A stretch of DNA of 18,799 bases from Chloroflexota bacterium (GCA_017881985.1 JADGQH010000028.1:1-18799), one strand, 5' to 3'. Shown: positions 1 to 7,992, numbered from the stretch's first letter. Program-made: numbers and translations. The notes: generated by a model from the sequence alone, not told the origin.

Positions 1-554
1 GTCTTGAGGGCGACGACCGCCTGCGACAGGAAGTAGTAGCCGTCGGTCATGTCGACGACCGCGGCGCGCTCGGGCGTGTAGGAAACCTGGTTGATGTCGA
101 GGTCGAACTTCTTGGCGCCGGGCGCGTACGAGGAGTCGAAGGGGACCACGATCCAGGTGACCTTGTCCTTCGCGAACCCGAGCTTGGCCGCGAGCGCGTA
201 GGCGAAGGCGCTCTCGAAGCCCTGGCCGTTCGTGGGATCGCCGAGCTGCCACGGCTTGGGTGCGTTCCCGCTCGCCGGCACCGCGTAGTACGGCGGGTAG
301 GCGGGATTATCGGTGCCGATCGTCAGCGTGCCGGCGGTCAGGGTCTTGAGGTTCGCCGGGGCACACGGATCGGGCGACGGGCTCGGGCTCGGCGCGACGG
401 CCTCGCTCGGCGAGGCGGCCGCGGACGCGGCGACCGAGGGCGCCGCCGACGGGGCGGTGGATGGGGCGGGCGTCGGTGTCGCCGCGCCGGAACAGGCGGC
501 AACCAGCGCGCCGACGAGCGCGAGAGCTACCACGGGGCGGAATGGGGTTCGCAT
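1..554 (-). CDS. ABC transporter substrate-binding lipoprotein, polar amino acid type (C-terminus missing)
   Basis: Only the N-terminal 184 codons are present; the gene runs off the left edge. It starts with a lipoprotein signal (Arg at 2 and 6, hydrophobic stretch, lipobox LVAAC with Cys21). A long Ala/Ser/Pro linker follows to about residue 60. The folded domain then begins with an 'LTIGTDNPAYPPYY' strand, and later 'FDLDINQVSYTPERAAVVDMTDGYY', which is the pattern of SBP_bac_3 proteins that bind polar amino acids. The protein should be membrane-anchored outside the cell and deliver its ligand to a permease that is not in the window. The ATG at 552-554 has the Shine-Dalgarno GGAGGAG (566-572) 11 bases upstream. 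An in-frame GTG at 561-563 sits too close to that site. The ligand cannot be told from this fragment. Confidence 0.88.
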   Translation of the reverse strand, partial: MRTPFRPVVALALVGALVAACSGAATPTPAPSTAPSAAPSVAASAAASPSEAVAPSPSPSPDPCAPANLKTLTAGTLTIGTDNPAYPPYYAVPASGNAPKPWQLGDPTNGQGFESAFAYALAAKLGFAKDKVTWIVVPFDSSYAPGAKKFDLDINQVSYTPERAAVVDMTDGYYFLSQAVVALK

Positions 555-589
555 GGTACGCACATCTCCTCCGTGTCGGGACCGGCGAG

Positions 590-595
590 AGTGTA
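590..595 (-). promoter_or_regulatory. Candidate -10 box for the substrate-binding lipoprotein gene
   Basis: On the minus strand this reads TACACT (TANNNT type). A transcript starting about seven bases downstream would have a leader near 30 bases containing the GGAGGAG ribosome site. No clear -35 element is visible. Confidence 0.4.
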
Positions 596-663
596 CCCGA
601 GCGGGCGACCCCTCCGGAGAGCCCCGCGGTCCTTCCGGGAACGTCGCCGGGTGAATGCTCGGC

Positions 664-669
664 TAGACT
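664..669 (+). promoter_or_regulatory. Candidate -10 box for a leaderless transcript
   Basis: TAGACT ends six bases before the GTG at 676, and no Shine-Dalgarno sequence lies in between. Transcription would therefore begin at or within a base or two of the start codon. The same six-base distance occurs at three other genes here (2909, 6960, 7993). Confidence 0.45.
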
Positions 670-675
670 CGGGAC

Positions 676-1860
676 GTGCGCGCCCGGGTCTTCGAGATGC
701 GGCTGCTCGCGGCGAGCCTCACCGCCCTGTGGGCCGCCACGAGCCTCCTCGTCCTGGCGGCTTACCGGCCCGGCGGACCCGCCGACCTCCTCGTGGGCGT
801 CGCCCTGCTCGTGCCGGTCGGGATCGCGTCGGCGGCGGTTGTGTGGCCACCCGCCGCGCACGGGCCGCAGGCGTTTCGCCTGATCGGCGGGCTGGCGGTG
901 GGAACCGGCCTGATCCTCCTGCCGTCGCTGGCGGTCCTCTGGCGCCAGATCGCGGATCGCGGCCTCCAGACGCTCGTTCCCTCCCTCGAGGCGGGCTACC
1001 CGTGGGTCCTGGCGATCCTCGGGACCTCGCTCTTCGCGGCGCTCGGCGTTGCGCGGCGCGTCCTCGGGCCGGGCGCTGCGCGACGGCCCAGGCTGGCAGC
1101 GTCGCTCGGCGCCGGGTTCGGGATCGCGCTCTTCACCGCGAGCCTGCTGGCGTCCGTCGCGGTCGGGAACGACCTGGCGCTCGCCGGGAAGCCCGCGGGG
1201 TCGTCCCAGTTCGGACCCACCGACCCGACCCTGCTTCCGCCGACCTGCGACGCGCTGATCACCACCGGCAGCAGCGCCCGGCTCTCGCTGACGCTGAGCG
1301 GTTCCATCGATCGGCGCCCGATGGGCGGGGCCCGGGTACGCGGCGCGCGGGCGGGCCTCGACTTCTCGTGGACGTCCGAGGTCGCGACCATCCGGGCGCT
1401 CGGGCTCGGTGGGGCCGCGCTCGTCGGGACGCAGGGATGGCTGCGCGAGCCCGGAAGCTCCTGGGGCCGCGTGCCCGGACGGGCCGTCGAGGACGAGTCG
1501 ATCGATCTCGCCGTCCTTCGCGCGGCCCTCGATACGGAGGCCCGGGCCGCAGCGGAGGAGATCGGGATCGCATACGTGGAAGGGGCGCGAGCGCGCCACT
1601 GCCGCCTGGCGATCGACGGGGACACCTTCCAGCGAGCCTTCCCCCAGGTCCGCTGGCTGGCGGGCGACGCGGACCTGCACCGGTGGCGGGGCGAGCTCGA
1701 GTACTGGATCTTCACGGACGACCAGCTGGGCCGGGCAGATGCCTGGATCGAGGGCGAGGGATTCACGCTGCAGGCCGGCGCCATCCGCGGCCGCCTCGAC
1801 GCGAGCATGATCGCCACGGAGCGCGGCAGCTCGATCACGATCGTGGCGCCGGCGCGCTGA
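676..1860 (+). CDS. Membrane protein: five N-terminal helices plus LprG/LolA-like extracytoplasmic domain (hypothetical)
   Basis: This 394-residue protein is not a family I can name with certainty. Five hydrophobic segments lie at about residues 9-29, 36-57, 68-91, 107-127 and 140-166. A soluble region of about 230 residues follows. With the N-terminus inside, an odd number of helices puts that region outside. It contains two cysteines (in PPTCDA and ARHCRL) that could form a disulfide. Its late pattern of WIF-type strands with repeated short beta runs resembles LppX/LprG/LolA lipid-carrier domains; this is inference. GTG at 676 is preferred because of the -10 box six bases upstream; ATG at 697 is the alternative. 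The WYL regulator gene begins 17 bases after the stop, so the two are probably co-transcribed. Confidence 0.72.
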   Translation: MRARVFEMRLLAASLTALWAATSLLVLAAYRPGGPADLLVGVALLVPVGIASAAVVWPPAAHGPQAFRLIGGLAVGTGLILLPSLAVLWRQIADRGLQTLVPSLEAGYPWVLAILGTSLFAALGVARRVLGPGAARRPRLAASLGAGFGIALFTASLLASVAVGNDLALAGKPAGSSQFGPTDPTLLPPTCDALITTGSSARLSLTLSGSIDRRPMGGARVRGARAGLDFSWTSEVATIRALGLGGAALVGTQGWLREPGSSWGRVPGRAVEDESIDLAVLRAALDTEARAAAEEIGIAYVEGARARHCRLAIDGDTFQRAFPQVRWLAGDADLHRWRGELEYWIFTDDQLGRADAWIEGEGFTLQAGAIRGRLDASMIATERGSSITIVAPAR

Positions 1861-1877
1861 CGGGAAGGACGACCCGC

Positions 1878-2885
1878 ATGGATCGCTGGGATTCGGGCAC
1901 GGATGCGGCCGGCCGCAAGCGGGACCGGCTGGCCCGCTTCTACCGCGTGACGACCTATCTCGAGGCGCACCCGGAGGGCGCGACGCCCGACCAGATCGCG
2001 GCCTTCGTCGGGATGTCCAGGCGCAATGCATACCGCGACCTGCGGGCCCTCCAGGACGAGCTGGACATCCCGCTCTGGGCCGAGGGCGGCCGGTGGGGAA
2101 TCGAGGATCGGGCCTTCCTGCCCGCGTTCCGGCTGACGCGCGCGGAGGCGATGGCCGTCTTCCTGGCGGCCCGCCTGATGGCGCGCTACGCCGACGCGCA
2201 TGACCCCGACCTGGCAGCAGCGTTCCAGAAGCTCGGCGAGGCCCTGCCGCCGGTCCTGGCCCGCCACGTGCAGCGAACCCTCGACGTGATGGCCGCCCGG
2301 CCGCTGGACCCCGTGGGGAGCCGCAACCTGCGGCTGCTGACGCAGGCATGGGCGGAGCGGCGCGTGGTGGAGCTGACGTACGACCCCAGCACCTACGACC
2401 CCACCCGCCAGCCGCGCGCGGCCCGCGTCCGACCCTATCTCATCGAGCCGTCGGCCGACACGCACGCGCTCTACCTGATCGGCTTCGACGAGACGAAGGG
2501 CGGAATTCGCACCTTCAAGCTCGAGCGGATCCGCAGCCTCGCCATGACCCCGGTCGAGTTCGAGCCGCCGCCCGACGGCGAGATCGAGGCGGCCCTCGAC
2601 CGCGCCTGGGGGATCGTGGCCGACCAGGCGGTGGTGGAGGTCGTCCTGCGCTTCGAACGATCGGTCGCGTCGCGCGTGGCCGAGACGACCTGGCACCCGA
2701 CCCAGACGCTGGCCAGGAACGCCGACGGCTCGCTGACCTGGCGCGCCCGGGTATCCGGCACGCTGGAGATCCGGCCCTGGATCCTCGGCTGGGGCGCCGA
2801 CGTCGAGGTCCTCGAACCCGAGGCGCTCCGCCGCGAGATCGGGGCGATCGTGCACGCCGCGGCCGCGCGCTACCCACGCGGGTAA
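1878..2885 (+). CDS. WYL-domain transcriptional regulator (HTH-WYL-WCX)
   Basis: This is a 335-residue DNA-binding regulator of the DeoR-like/WYL family. Residues 16-75 form a winged helix ('TPDQIAAFVGMSRRNAYRDLRAL' recognition region, then 'AEGGRWGI' wing). Residues 150-222 are the WYL domain, with 'RVRPYLIEP', 'HALYLIGFDE' and 'IRTFKLERI'. The name-giving tripeptide reads LYL rather than WYL. The remainder matches the WCX extension. WYL proteins sense nucleic-acid or nucleotide-type ligands and control DNA-damage, phage-defence or metabolic genes; the target here is unknown. The ATG at 1878 has a purine-rich GGGAAGGA about nine bases upstream. A much longer frame upstream is open only because of base composition. 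It sits 17 bases after the membrane-protein gene and may control this small operon. Confidence 0.87.
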   Translation: MDRWDSGTDAAGRKRDRLARFYRVTTYLEAHPEGATPDQIAAFVGMSRRNAYRDLRALQDELDIPLWAEGGRWGIEDRAFLPAFRLTRAEAMAVFLAARLMARYADAHDPDLAAAFQKLGEALPPVLARHVQRTLDVMAARPLDPVGSRNLRLLTQAWAERRVVELTYDPSTYDPTRQPRAARVRPYLIEPSADTHALYLIGFDETKGGIRTFKLERIRSLAMTPVEFEPPPDGEIEAALDRAWGIVADQAVVEVVLRFERSVASRVAETTWHPTQTLARNADGSLTWRARVSGTLEIRPWILGWGADVEVLEPEALRREIGAIVHAAAARYPRG

Positions 2886-2896
2886 GCGCGAAGGGC

Positions 2897-2902
2897 CACA
2901 AT
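2897..2902 (+). promoter_or_regulatory. Candidate -10 box for a leaderless transcript (HD phosphohydrolase)
   Basis: CACAAT ends six bases before ATG 2909. The 23-base gap after the WYL gene has no well-placed ribosome site (GAAGGG at 2889-2894 is 14 bases away). An identical hexamer at the identical distance precedes the gene at 7993. Confidence 0.4.
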
Positions 2903-2908
2903 CGAGCG

Positions 2909-4321
2909 ATGCGACCGGCCCGCTTCGCCGCCGTCAACCTGATCAGCGACCCGATCCACGGCTACATCGAGCTGACGAAACGTCTCTCGTCCGCGGCCGC
3001 GATGGCGGCCGGGCTTCCGGACGAGGAGACGGCGGAGGAGGACCTCCTCGACACGGTGTGGCTGCAGCGCCTGCGCAGGATCAGCCAGCTCCAGAGTGCG
3101 CGCTGGGTCTTTCCCACCGCGGAGCATTCGCGGTTCACGCACGGCCTTGGCGTCATGCACGAGGCGGGCCTGTGGGCACGCCAGCTCTACCCGTCGCTCG
3201 CCGACGCGCTGGCGACCGCAGCGGTGGCCGAGCCCGTCCCGTCGGAGGGGCTGGTGGTCGAAACGCTCCGCGTTGCCGGCCTTCTCCATGACGTGGGTCA
3301 CGGCCCGTTCGCCCATTTCTACGACGAGCACGTGCTGGCGCGCTTCCCGGCGCCACACGACGAGCGGCGCAGCGGTCCGAAGGCGCTGACCCACGAGGAT
3401 CTCTCGCAGCTCATCGTGACCCGGGAGCTGGCGCCCCTGATCCGCGGCCTCCGACGGGCGCCGGGCGGGGTGCCCGGGCGCGACGCGCTCGCGCCCGGCG
3501 AGGAGATCGACCCGGCCTGGGTGGCGTTCCTCATCTCGAAGCCGCCCCTGGACGACGCGGCGATGCCACGCTGGGTCCGCTGGCTCCAGCCGCTGCTCTC
3601 CGGCGTGTTCACGGTCGACAACCTGGACTACGTCCGGCGCGACGCCTACCTGACGGGCGTGTCGGCCGGGCCGGTGGACGCCGAGCGGCTGCGGCGCTAC
3701 GCCTTCATCTCGGAACGCGGGCTGACCCTCTACGAGTCCGGCCTGAGCGCCCTGGAGATGTTCCTGACGGCGCGCCTGTTCATGTACCAGCAGGTCTACT
3801 TCCACCGGACGGTGCGGGGCATCGACCTCGACCTGGCGAGCGTCTTCGCGACGTCGATCGCCGCGCTCTTCGGCGACGGCTCGCCCGCGGACGACCTGGC
3901 CGGTTTCGCGGACCTCGACGAGTACGCGCTCCTCCACCGGGCCGCCCGCTGGGCCCGCGGGCTCGAGGTCGGGCAGACGCCCAGACCCGGCGACGGGCGC
4001 GTGACGCCGGAGGTCGCCGCGACCTGGTCGCGCATCCTGCTCCGCCGGCCGCGCTGGCGCGCCGAGGCCGAGGTGCGTGCGGAGTACGAGGTCGGACCGC
4101 CCCCCGCCGAGGCGATCGCGACCCTCGGCGAAGGCATCCCCGGACGGGTCGCGATCGACCTGGCGATCGTGGACGCGCGACCGAGCGGCGACGAGGCGAA
4201 CGCCCGCCTCGCGATCGCCGGCAGGGAAGGGCGGCCGACGCAGCCGCTCTCCGCCTGGCTTGGACGGCTTCCGGCATTCGCCCTGATCGGCCGGCGCTAC
4301 GTGAGGACGGACGCCGACTGA
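2909..4321 (+). CDS. HD-domain phosphohydrolase, SAMHD1/YdhJ-like (probable dNTP triphosphohydrolase)
   Basis: This 470-residue cytoplasmic protein belongs to the COG1078 HD superfamily, which hydrolyses (deoxy)nucleoside triphosphates or related phosphoesters. Visible landmarks are 'DPIHGYIEL' at 14-22, typical of the family N-terminus; His78 in 'SRFTHGLGVMHEA'; His127-Asp128 in 'LLHDVGHGPFAH'; and Asp240 in 'VDNLDYVRRDAYLTG'. Together these give the complete H...HD...D metal-binding set, so the enzyme should be active. The C-terminal third ('MYQQVYFHRTVRG' onward) fits the regulatory and oligomerisation half of these enzymes. Length is normal for the family. It follows the WYL gene by 23 bases but appears to have its own promoter. 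The substrate and any role in nucleotide-pool control or phage defence are inference. Confidence 0.9.
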   Translation: MRPARFAAVNLISDPIHGYIELTKRLSSAAAMAAGLPDEETAEEDLLDTVWLQRLRRISQLQSARWVFPTAEHSRFTHGLGVMHEAGLWARQLYPSLADALATAAVAEPVPSEGLVVETLRVAGLLHDVGHGPFAHFYDEHVLARFPAPHDERRSGPKALTHEDLSQLIVTRELAPLIRGLRRAPGGVPGRDALAPGEEIDPAWVAFLISKPPLDDAAMPRWVRWLQPLLSGVFTVDNLDYVRRDAYLTGVSAGPVDAERLRRYAFISERGLTLYESGLSALEMFLTARLFMYQQVYFHRTVRGIDLDLASVFATSIAALFGDGSPADDLAGFADLDEYALLHRAARWARGLEVGQTPRPGDGRVTPEVAATWSRILLRRPRWRAEAEVRAEYEVGPPPAEAIATLGEGIPGRVAIDLAIVDARPSGDEANARLAIAGREGRPTQPLSAWLGRLPAFALIGRRYVRTDAD

Positions 4322-4334
4322 CGCGGCGGCGACC

Positions 4335-4361
4335 GGGCACGATGGCCCCCGCCGCGTGCCC
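4335..4361 (+). terminator. Possible transcription terminator after the HD gene
   Basis: A perfect 7-bp inverted repeat (GGGCACG / CGTGCCC) with a 13-base loop lies 13 bases past the stop codon. No T-run follows, so it is at best a weak intrinsic terminator. It lies in the 129-base gap before cydA. Confidence 0.3.
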
Positions 4362-4450
4362 TTCGGCCTGACCGTCCGGGCCTCGCGGCGCTACCGCGGC
4401 TCGCGGCCCTCGGGCCACAGTGCGACCGCCGCACTCGTGGAGGTCAGCGC

Positions 4451-5860
4451 GTGGACGTCGAACAGCTCGCCCGGATCCAGTTCGCGATCACGATCGGGTT
4501 CCACTTCTTCTTCCCCAGCATCTCGATCGGGATCGGGGCAATCGTCCTCGTACTCGAGACGCTGCGGGTTCGGAATCGCCACGGGAAGGCCGATACCTAC
4601 GATCGGGCCGCCGCGTTCTGGACCCGGATCTTCGCCCTGACCTTCGTCGTCGGGGTCGGCTCCGGCCTCGTCATGGAGTTCCAGTTCGGGACCAACTGGG
4701 CCCAGTACTCCGCGTTCGTGGGCGACATCTTCGGCGCCCCGCTGGCGGCCGAGGGGATCCTGGCCTTCTTCCTCGAGTCCTCGTTCCTTGGCCTGCTCGT
4801 CTTCGGCCACGGTCGGATCAGCTCCCGCGTCCGCTGGTTCGCGGCGCTCATGGTCGTCGTCGGAACGCTCCTCTCGGCGGTCTGGATCCTGATCGCGAAC
4901 AGCTGGATGCAGACGCCGGCCGGCTACCAGATCATCGATGGGCGCGCCCGGCTGACGGACTTCTTCGCGGCAGCCCTCAATCCGTCGATCGTGCCGCGGT
5001 ACCTGCACACCGTGGCCTCGGCCCTCACGGCAGGCGCCTTCCTCGCCCTGGGCGTCTCCGCCTGGTACGTGCTGAAGCGCAGGCACCTCTCGGTGGCGCG
5101 GGCGGTGGTTCCAATCGCGCTCGTCACCGCCTTCGTCGGGTCGGCCGCCATGTTCGCCACGGGCGACATGAGCGCCAAGCAGGTCGCCAGGACGCAGCCC
5201 GCGAAGTTCGCCGGGATCATGGCAATCTACTCGACCTCGACCGGCGTCCCGATGACGATCTTCGCGCTGCCGCCGACGCAGAGAGCGGCCGACATCCCCC
5301 AGGGACCGGAGCTCCAGGTGGCGCGCCTTCTCTCGTTCATGACGTACGGCGATTGGAACGCGCCGGTCACGGGGCTCGACCAGTTCCCGGCGCAGGACTG
5401 GCCGCCGATCGCGCTGAGCTTCCTCTCGTACCACAACATGGTCCTGCTCGGCACGTTGATGCTGCTCGTGATGGCCTTCGGCGCCTATTACCTGTGGCGA
5501 CGGAGCCTCTTCCGGCGACCCTTCTGGCTCCGGGCGGCGGTGCTGGCCACGCCGCTCCCGCTCATCGCGATCCAGCTGGGCTGGGCGACGGCGGAGATCG
5601 GTCGCCAGCCATGGATCGTCTACGGCGTGATGCGAACGGCCGATGGCGTGAGCAGGATCGTGCCCGCCGAGCAGGTTGCCATCTCGCTGGGCCTGCTGGT
5701 GGGGCTGTACGTCCTGCTCGGGGCGCTGTGGCTGTACCTCATGCGTCGCGAGCTGGGTCACGGTCCGGCGCCGGCGCCGGGTGATGGGGGCGATGAAGCC
5801 GCGCTCGACGAGCTGCCGAGGCACGAGAACGCCCTCCGGGCCGGTCAGGACGTGGCGTAG
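4451..5860 (+). CDS. cydA: Cytochrome bd quinol oxidase subunit I (short Q-loop)
   Basis: This is the catalytic haem-carrying subunit of the membrane cytochrome bd terminal oxidase, which reduces O2 to water with quinol. It has 469 residues and about nine membrane segments. Visible ligands are His18 (haem b595, 'GFHFFFP'), His186 and Met330 (haem b558; 'YLHTVASA', 'HNMVLLG'), and Glu101/Glu109 of the proton path ('GAPLAAEG', 'FFLES'). The 'GWATAEIGRQPW' signature lies at 377-388 (Trp378, Glu382, Arg385). The loop between helices 6 and 7 is short, so this is not the long-loop E. coli type. Two quinol-site positions differ: Lys252 is kept but position 257 is Met (Glu in E. coli), and His328 replaces E. 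coli Arg391. The GTG start at 4451 has GGAGG seven bases upstream (4439-4443). cydB follows after 12 bases. No cydCD or cydX is nearby. Confidence 0.96.
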   Translation: MDVEQLARIQFAITIGFHFFFPSISIGIGAIVLVLETLRVRNRHGKADTYDRAAAFWTRIFALTFVVGVGSGLVMEFQFGTNWAQYSAFVGDIFGAPLAAEGILAFFLESSFLGLLVFGHGRISSRVRWFAALMVVVGTLLSAVWILIANSWMQTPAGYQIIDGRARLTDFFAAALNPSIVPRYLHTVASALTAGAFLALGVSAWYVLKRRHLSVARAVVPIALVTAFVGSAAMFATGDMSAKQVARTQPAKFAGIMAIYSTSTGVPMTIFALPPTQRAADIPQGPELQVARLLSFMTYGDWNAPVTGLDQFPAQDWPPIALSFLSYHNMVLLGTLMLLVMAFGAYYLWRRSLFRRPFWLRAAVLATPLPLIAIQLGWATAEIGRQPWIVYGVMRTADGVSRIVPAEQVAISLGLLVGLYVLLGALWLYLMRRELGHGPAPAPGDGGDEAALDELPRHENALRAGQDVA

Positions 5861-5872
5861 GGAGGCACGACG

Positions 5873-6898
5873 ATGGCCGAGAACGGATTCCTCCAGGCCG
5901 CCTGGTTCCTCCTCATCGGGGTGCTCCTGGTTGGCTACGCGATCCTCGACGGATTCGACCTGGGCGTCGGCATGCAGCACCTGACGACGGCGCGCACGGA
6001 CGACGAGCGCCGGATCCTGATGAACAGCATCGGGCCGGTCTGGGACGGGAACGAGGTCTGGCTCATCACGGCCGGCGGCGCCCTGTTCGCGGCGTTCCCG
6101 AAGGTCTACGCGACGGTCTTCTCGGGCTTCTACCTCGCCCTGATGCTGGTGCTGGCGGCCCTGATCCTGCGGGCGGTCTCGCTCGAGTTCCGCTCGAAGG
6201 AACGGGGACGGGCCTGGCGGACGACCTGGGACGTCGCATTCTGCGTCGGCTCGCTCCTGCCGGCAGTCCTGTTCGGGGTCGCGATCGGCAACGTCATGCG
6301 CGGCGTGCCGCTCGACGGCCAGGGCGACTACGCGGGCACGTTCACCGGGCTGCTGTCGCCGTTCGCGCTCTGCGTGGGCCTGCTGTCCGCGGCGATGTTC
6401 CTGATGCAGGGTTCCACCTGGCTGCTCAACAAGACGGAGGGCGCCGTTCGCGACCGCGCGCGACGAACGGCGAACCTCGGCATGGCCGCGACGCTCGTCC
6501 TGTGGGTCGTCGTGACAGCCTGGTCCCGATCCGAGGCGCCCGCGCTCTGGGATGGGTTCGGGTTCATCCCGGCCTGGCTGGTGCCGGTTGCCGTGGTCGC
6601 GGCCCTGCTGGCATTCCCGGTCCTGATCCGGCGTGGCCGGGTCGTCGCCGCGTTCGCCGCGTCGTCGGCGGCCATTGCCGCAATGGTTGCCACGCTCGGG
6701 ATCGGCCTCTGGCCGAACCTGGTGCCGGCTCGCGACCAGGGCGTGTCGCTGGCCGTCTCGACGACCGCTTCATCCGACCTGACCCTGACCGTGATGCTGA
6801 TCATCACGGTGGTCGGCTTCCCGTTCGTGCTCGCCTACACGGCCTGGATCTACCGGACGTTCCGGGGTCCCGTGCATCTCGACGAACACTCGTACTGA
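5873..6898 (+). CDS. cydB: Cytochrome bd quinol oxidase subunit II
   Basis: This is the 341-residue partner subunit of CydA, with about eight membrane helices. It helps hold the haems and provides a proton/oxygen route. The family hallmarks are intact: 'GYAILDGFDLGVG' (Asp26, Asp29) and 'GPVWDGNEVWLI' with Trp57, Asp58 and Glu61, at the same numbers as in E. coli CydB. A short C-terminal tail ends in 'HLDEHSY'. The ATG at 5873 has GGAGG (5861-5865) seven bases upstream. The 12-base gap after cydA indicates one transcript and balanced synthesis. No small CydX/CydH-like gene follows; the next gene is an unrelated reductase with its own promoter. Confidence 0.95.
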   Translation: MAENGFLQAAWFLLIGVLLVGYAILDGFDLGVGMQHLTTARTDDERRILMNSIGPVWDGNEVWLITAGGALFAAFPKVYATVFSGFYLALMLVLAALILRAVSLEFRSKERGRAWRTTWDVAFCVGSLLPAVLFGVAIGNVMRGVPLDGQGDYAGTFTGLLSPFALCVGLLSAAMFLMQGSTWLLNKTEGAVRDRARRTANLGMAATLVLWVVVTAWSRSEAPALWDGFGFIPAWLVPVAVVAALLAFPVLIRRGRVVAAFAASSAAIAAMVATLGIGLWPNLVPARDQGVSLAVSTTASSDLTLTVMLIITVVGFPFVLAYTAWIYRTFRGPVHLDEHSY

Positions 6899-6947
6899 CG
6901 CTCCCGGGCCGCGACCGGGGCGCGCGACCGATCCGAGCCGCCGGGAG

Positions 6948-6953
6948 TAGGGT
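6948..6953 (+). promoter_or_regulatory. Candidate -10 box for a leaderless transcript (aldo/keto reductase)
   Basis: TAGGGT ends six bases before ATG 6960. The only purine run, GAGG at 6954-6957, ends two bases from the ATG, too close to act as a normal ribosome site. Confidence 0.38.
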
Positions 6954-6959
6954 GAGGAC

Positions 6960-7895
6960 ATGAGATACATCGAGGTCGGCGGCGTTCGGGTCTCCGCGAT
7001 CGGCCTGGGCACCTGGCAGTTCGGGTCGCGCGAATGGGGCTACGGGGACGCATATGCGGCCCACGAGGCCCCGGCGATGGTCCGGCGCGCACTGGAGCTC
7101 GGCGTCACGCTCATCGACACCGCGGAGGTCTACGGCTTCGGAGCGTCGGAACGGATCGTCGCGCGGGGCCTCGCCGCGGCCGGCCCGGATCTCGCGGCCC
7201 GGGCATTTGTTGCCACGAAGCTGCTCCCCATCCTGCCGCTGCCGTCGATCGTCGCGTCGCGGGCAGCCGCCAGCCGGGATCGCCTGGAGGTTGCCGCGAT
7301 CGACCTCTACCAGCTCCACTGGCCGAACCCGATCGTGCCCGTCCGCACCCAGGCCGCCGGCCTGCGGGGCGTGCTCGATGCGGGGGTCGCGCGCCGCGTG
7401 GGCGTGAGCAACCATGGCCTCGGGCGATGGCGGGCGCTCGAGTCGGCGCTTCGGCGGCCGGTGATCTCGAACCAGGTGCGCTTCAGCCTCGCGACCCCGT
7501 CGCCCCGCTGGGACCTGGTCCCATACGCCGCCGAGCGCGGCAGGCTGGTCATCGCCTACAGCCCCCTCGGCCAGGGGCTCCTCGCCGCCGACGATCCGGC
7601 GCAGCGCCGCGTCGGCACGCGGCGCATGAACCCGCTCTTCCGCGATGCCGCGCTCCGCCGCGCTCGACCGCTCCTCGCGGCCGTCCGCGAGATCGCGACG
7701 GCCCACGGCGCCACCCCTGCGCAGGTGGCCCTCGCGTGGGTCATCGCGCATCCGAACACGGTCGCGATCCCCGGGGCCCGGACGCTTGAGCAGCTGGAGC
7801 AGAACGTCGCGGCCGCCGACCTGACGCTGTCGCCCGACGAGCTGGCTCGGCTCACGAACGAGTCCGAGCGCTTCGACGCAGCCGGACGGCGCTGA
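6960..7895 (+). CDS. Aldo/keto reductase
   Basis: This 311-residue soluble NADPH-dependent oxidoreductase has the (beta/alpha)8 barrel fold. The catalytic tetrad is complete: Asp53 and Tyr58 in 'LIDTAEVYG', Lys87 in 'VATKLLP', and His120 in 'LYQLHWPN'. The C-terminal cofactor region reads 'AIPGARTLEQLEQNV', close to the usual 'IPGxxxxxQxxxN' pattern. Length is normal. It follows cydB by 61 bases and is probably transcribed separately. The substrate cannot be deduced; members reduce sugars, aldehydes and ketones. Confidence 0.93.
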   Translation: MRYIEVGGVRVSAIGLGTWQFGSREWGYGDAYAAHEAPAMVRRALELGVTLIDTAEVYGFGASERIVARGLAAAGPDLAARAFVATKLLPILPLPSIVASRAAASRDRLEVAAIDLYQLHWPNPIVPVRTQAAGLRGVLDAGVARRVGVSNHGLGRWRALESALRRPVISNQVRFSLATPSPRWDLVPYAAERGRLVIAYSPLGQGLLAADDPAQRRVGTRRMNPLFRDAALRRARPLLAAVREIATAHGATPAQVALAWVIAHPNTVAIPGARTLEQLEQNVAAADLTLSPDELARLTNESERFDAAGRR

Positions 7896-7907
7896 CGCGG
7901 CGAACAC

Positions 7908-7939
7908 CGGGCGGCGATCCGACGACGACCAGCCGCCCG
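7908..7939 (+). terminator. Possible terminator hairpin after the aldo/keto reductase
   Basis: A perfect 8-bp inverted repeat (CGGGCGGC / GCCGCCCG) with a 16-base loop lies 12 bases after the stop codon. There is no T-run downstream. It sits between two genes that appear to have separate promoters, which supports a transcription-end role. Confidence 0.33.
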
Positions 7940-7980
7940 ACTCCAGCCGGGGCCGCCGGACCCCGCTGGACCGCGTCCGC

Positions 7981-7986
7981 CACAAT
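7981..7986 (+). promoter_or_regulatory. Candidate -10 box for a leaderless transcript
   Basis: CACAAT ends six bases before ATG 7993, with no ribosome site between them. The hexamer and spacing match those before the HD phosphohydrolase gene exactly. Confidence 0.42.
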
Positions 7987-7992
7987 CCACGC

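Noticed and set aside
307..2349. Long minus-strand open frame (680 codons) opposite the membrane-protein and WYL genes
   Set aside because: It is Arg/Pro/Gly-rich without domains and lies antisense to two better-supported genes; long antisense frames are expected at this GC content.
4394..4406. Short hairpin CCGCG-GCT-CGCGG upstream of cydA
   Set aside because: A 5-bp GC stem is too common in this sequence to support a riboregulatory element.
4391..5980. Long minus-strand open frame (529 codons) opposite cydA
   Set aside because: It is antisense to cydA, whose haem ligands and signature motifs are intact; its composition is Glu/Arg/Asp-rich low complexity.
6901..6947. 7-bp inverted repeat CTCCCGG / CCGGGAG between cydB and the aldo/keto reductase gene
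   Set aside because: The loop is 33 bases and there is no T-run; such short GC arms are expected by chance here, so I do not call a terminator.
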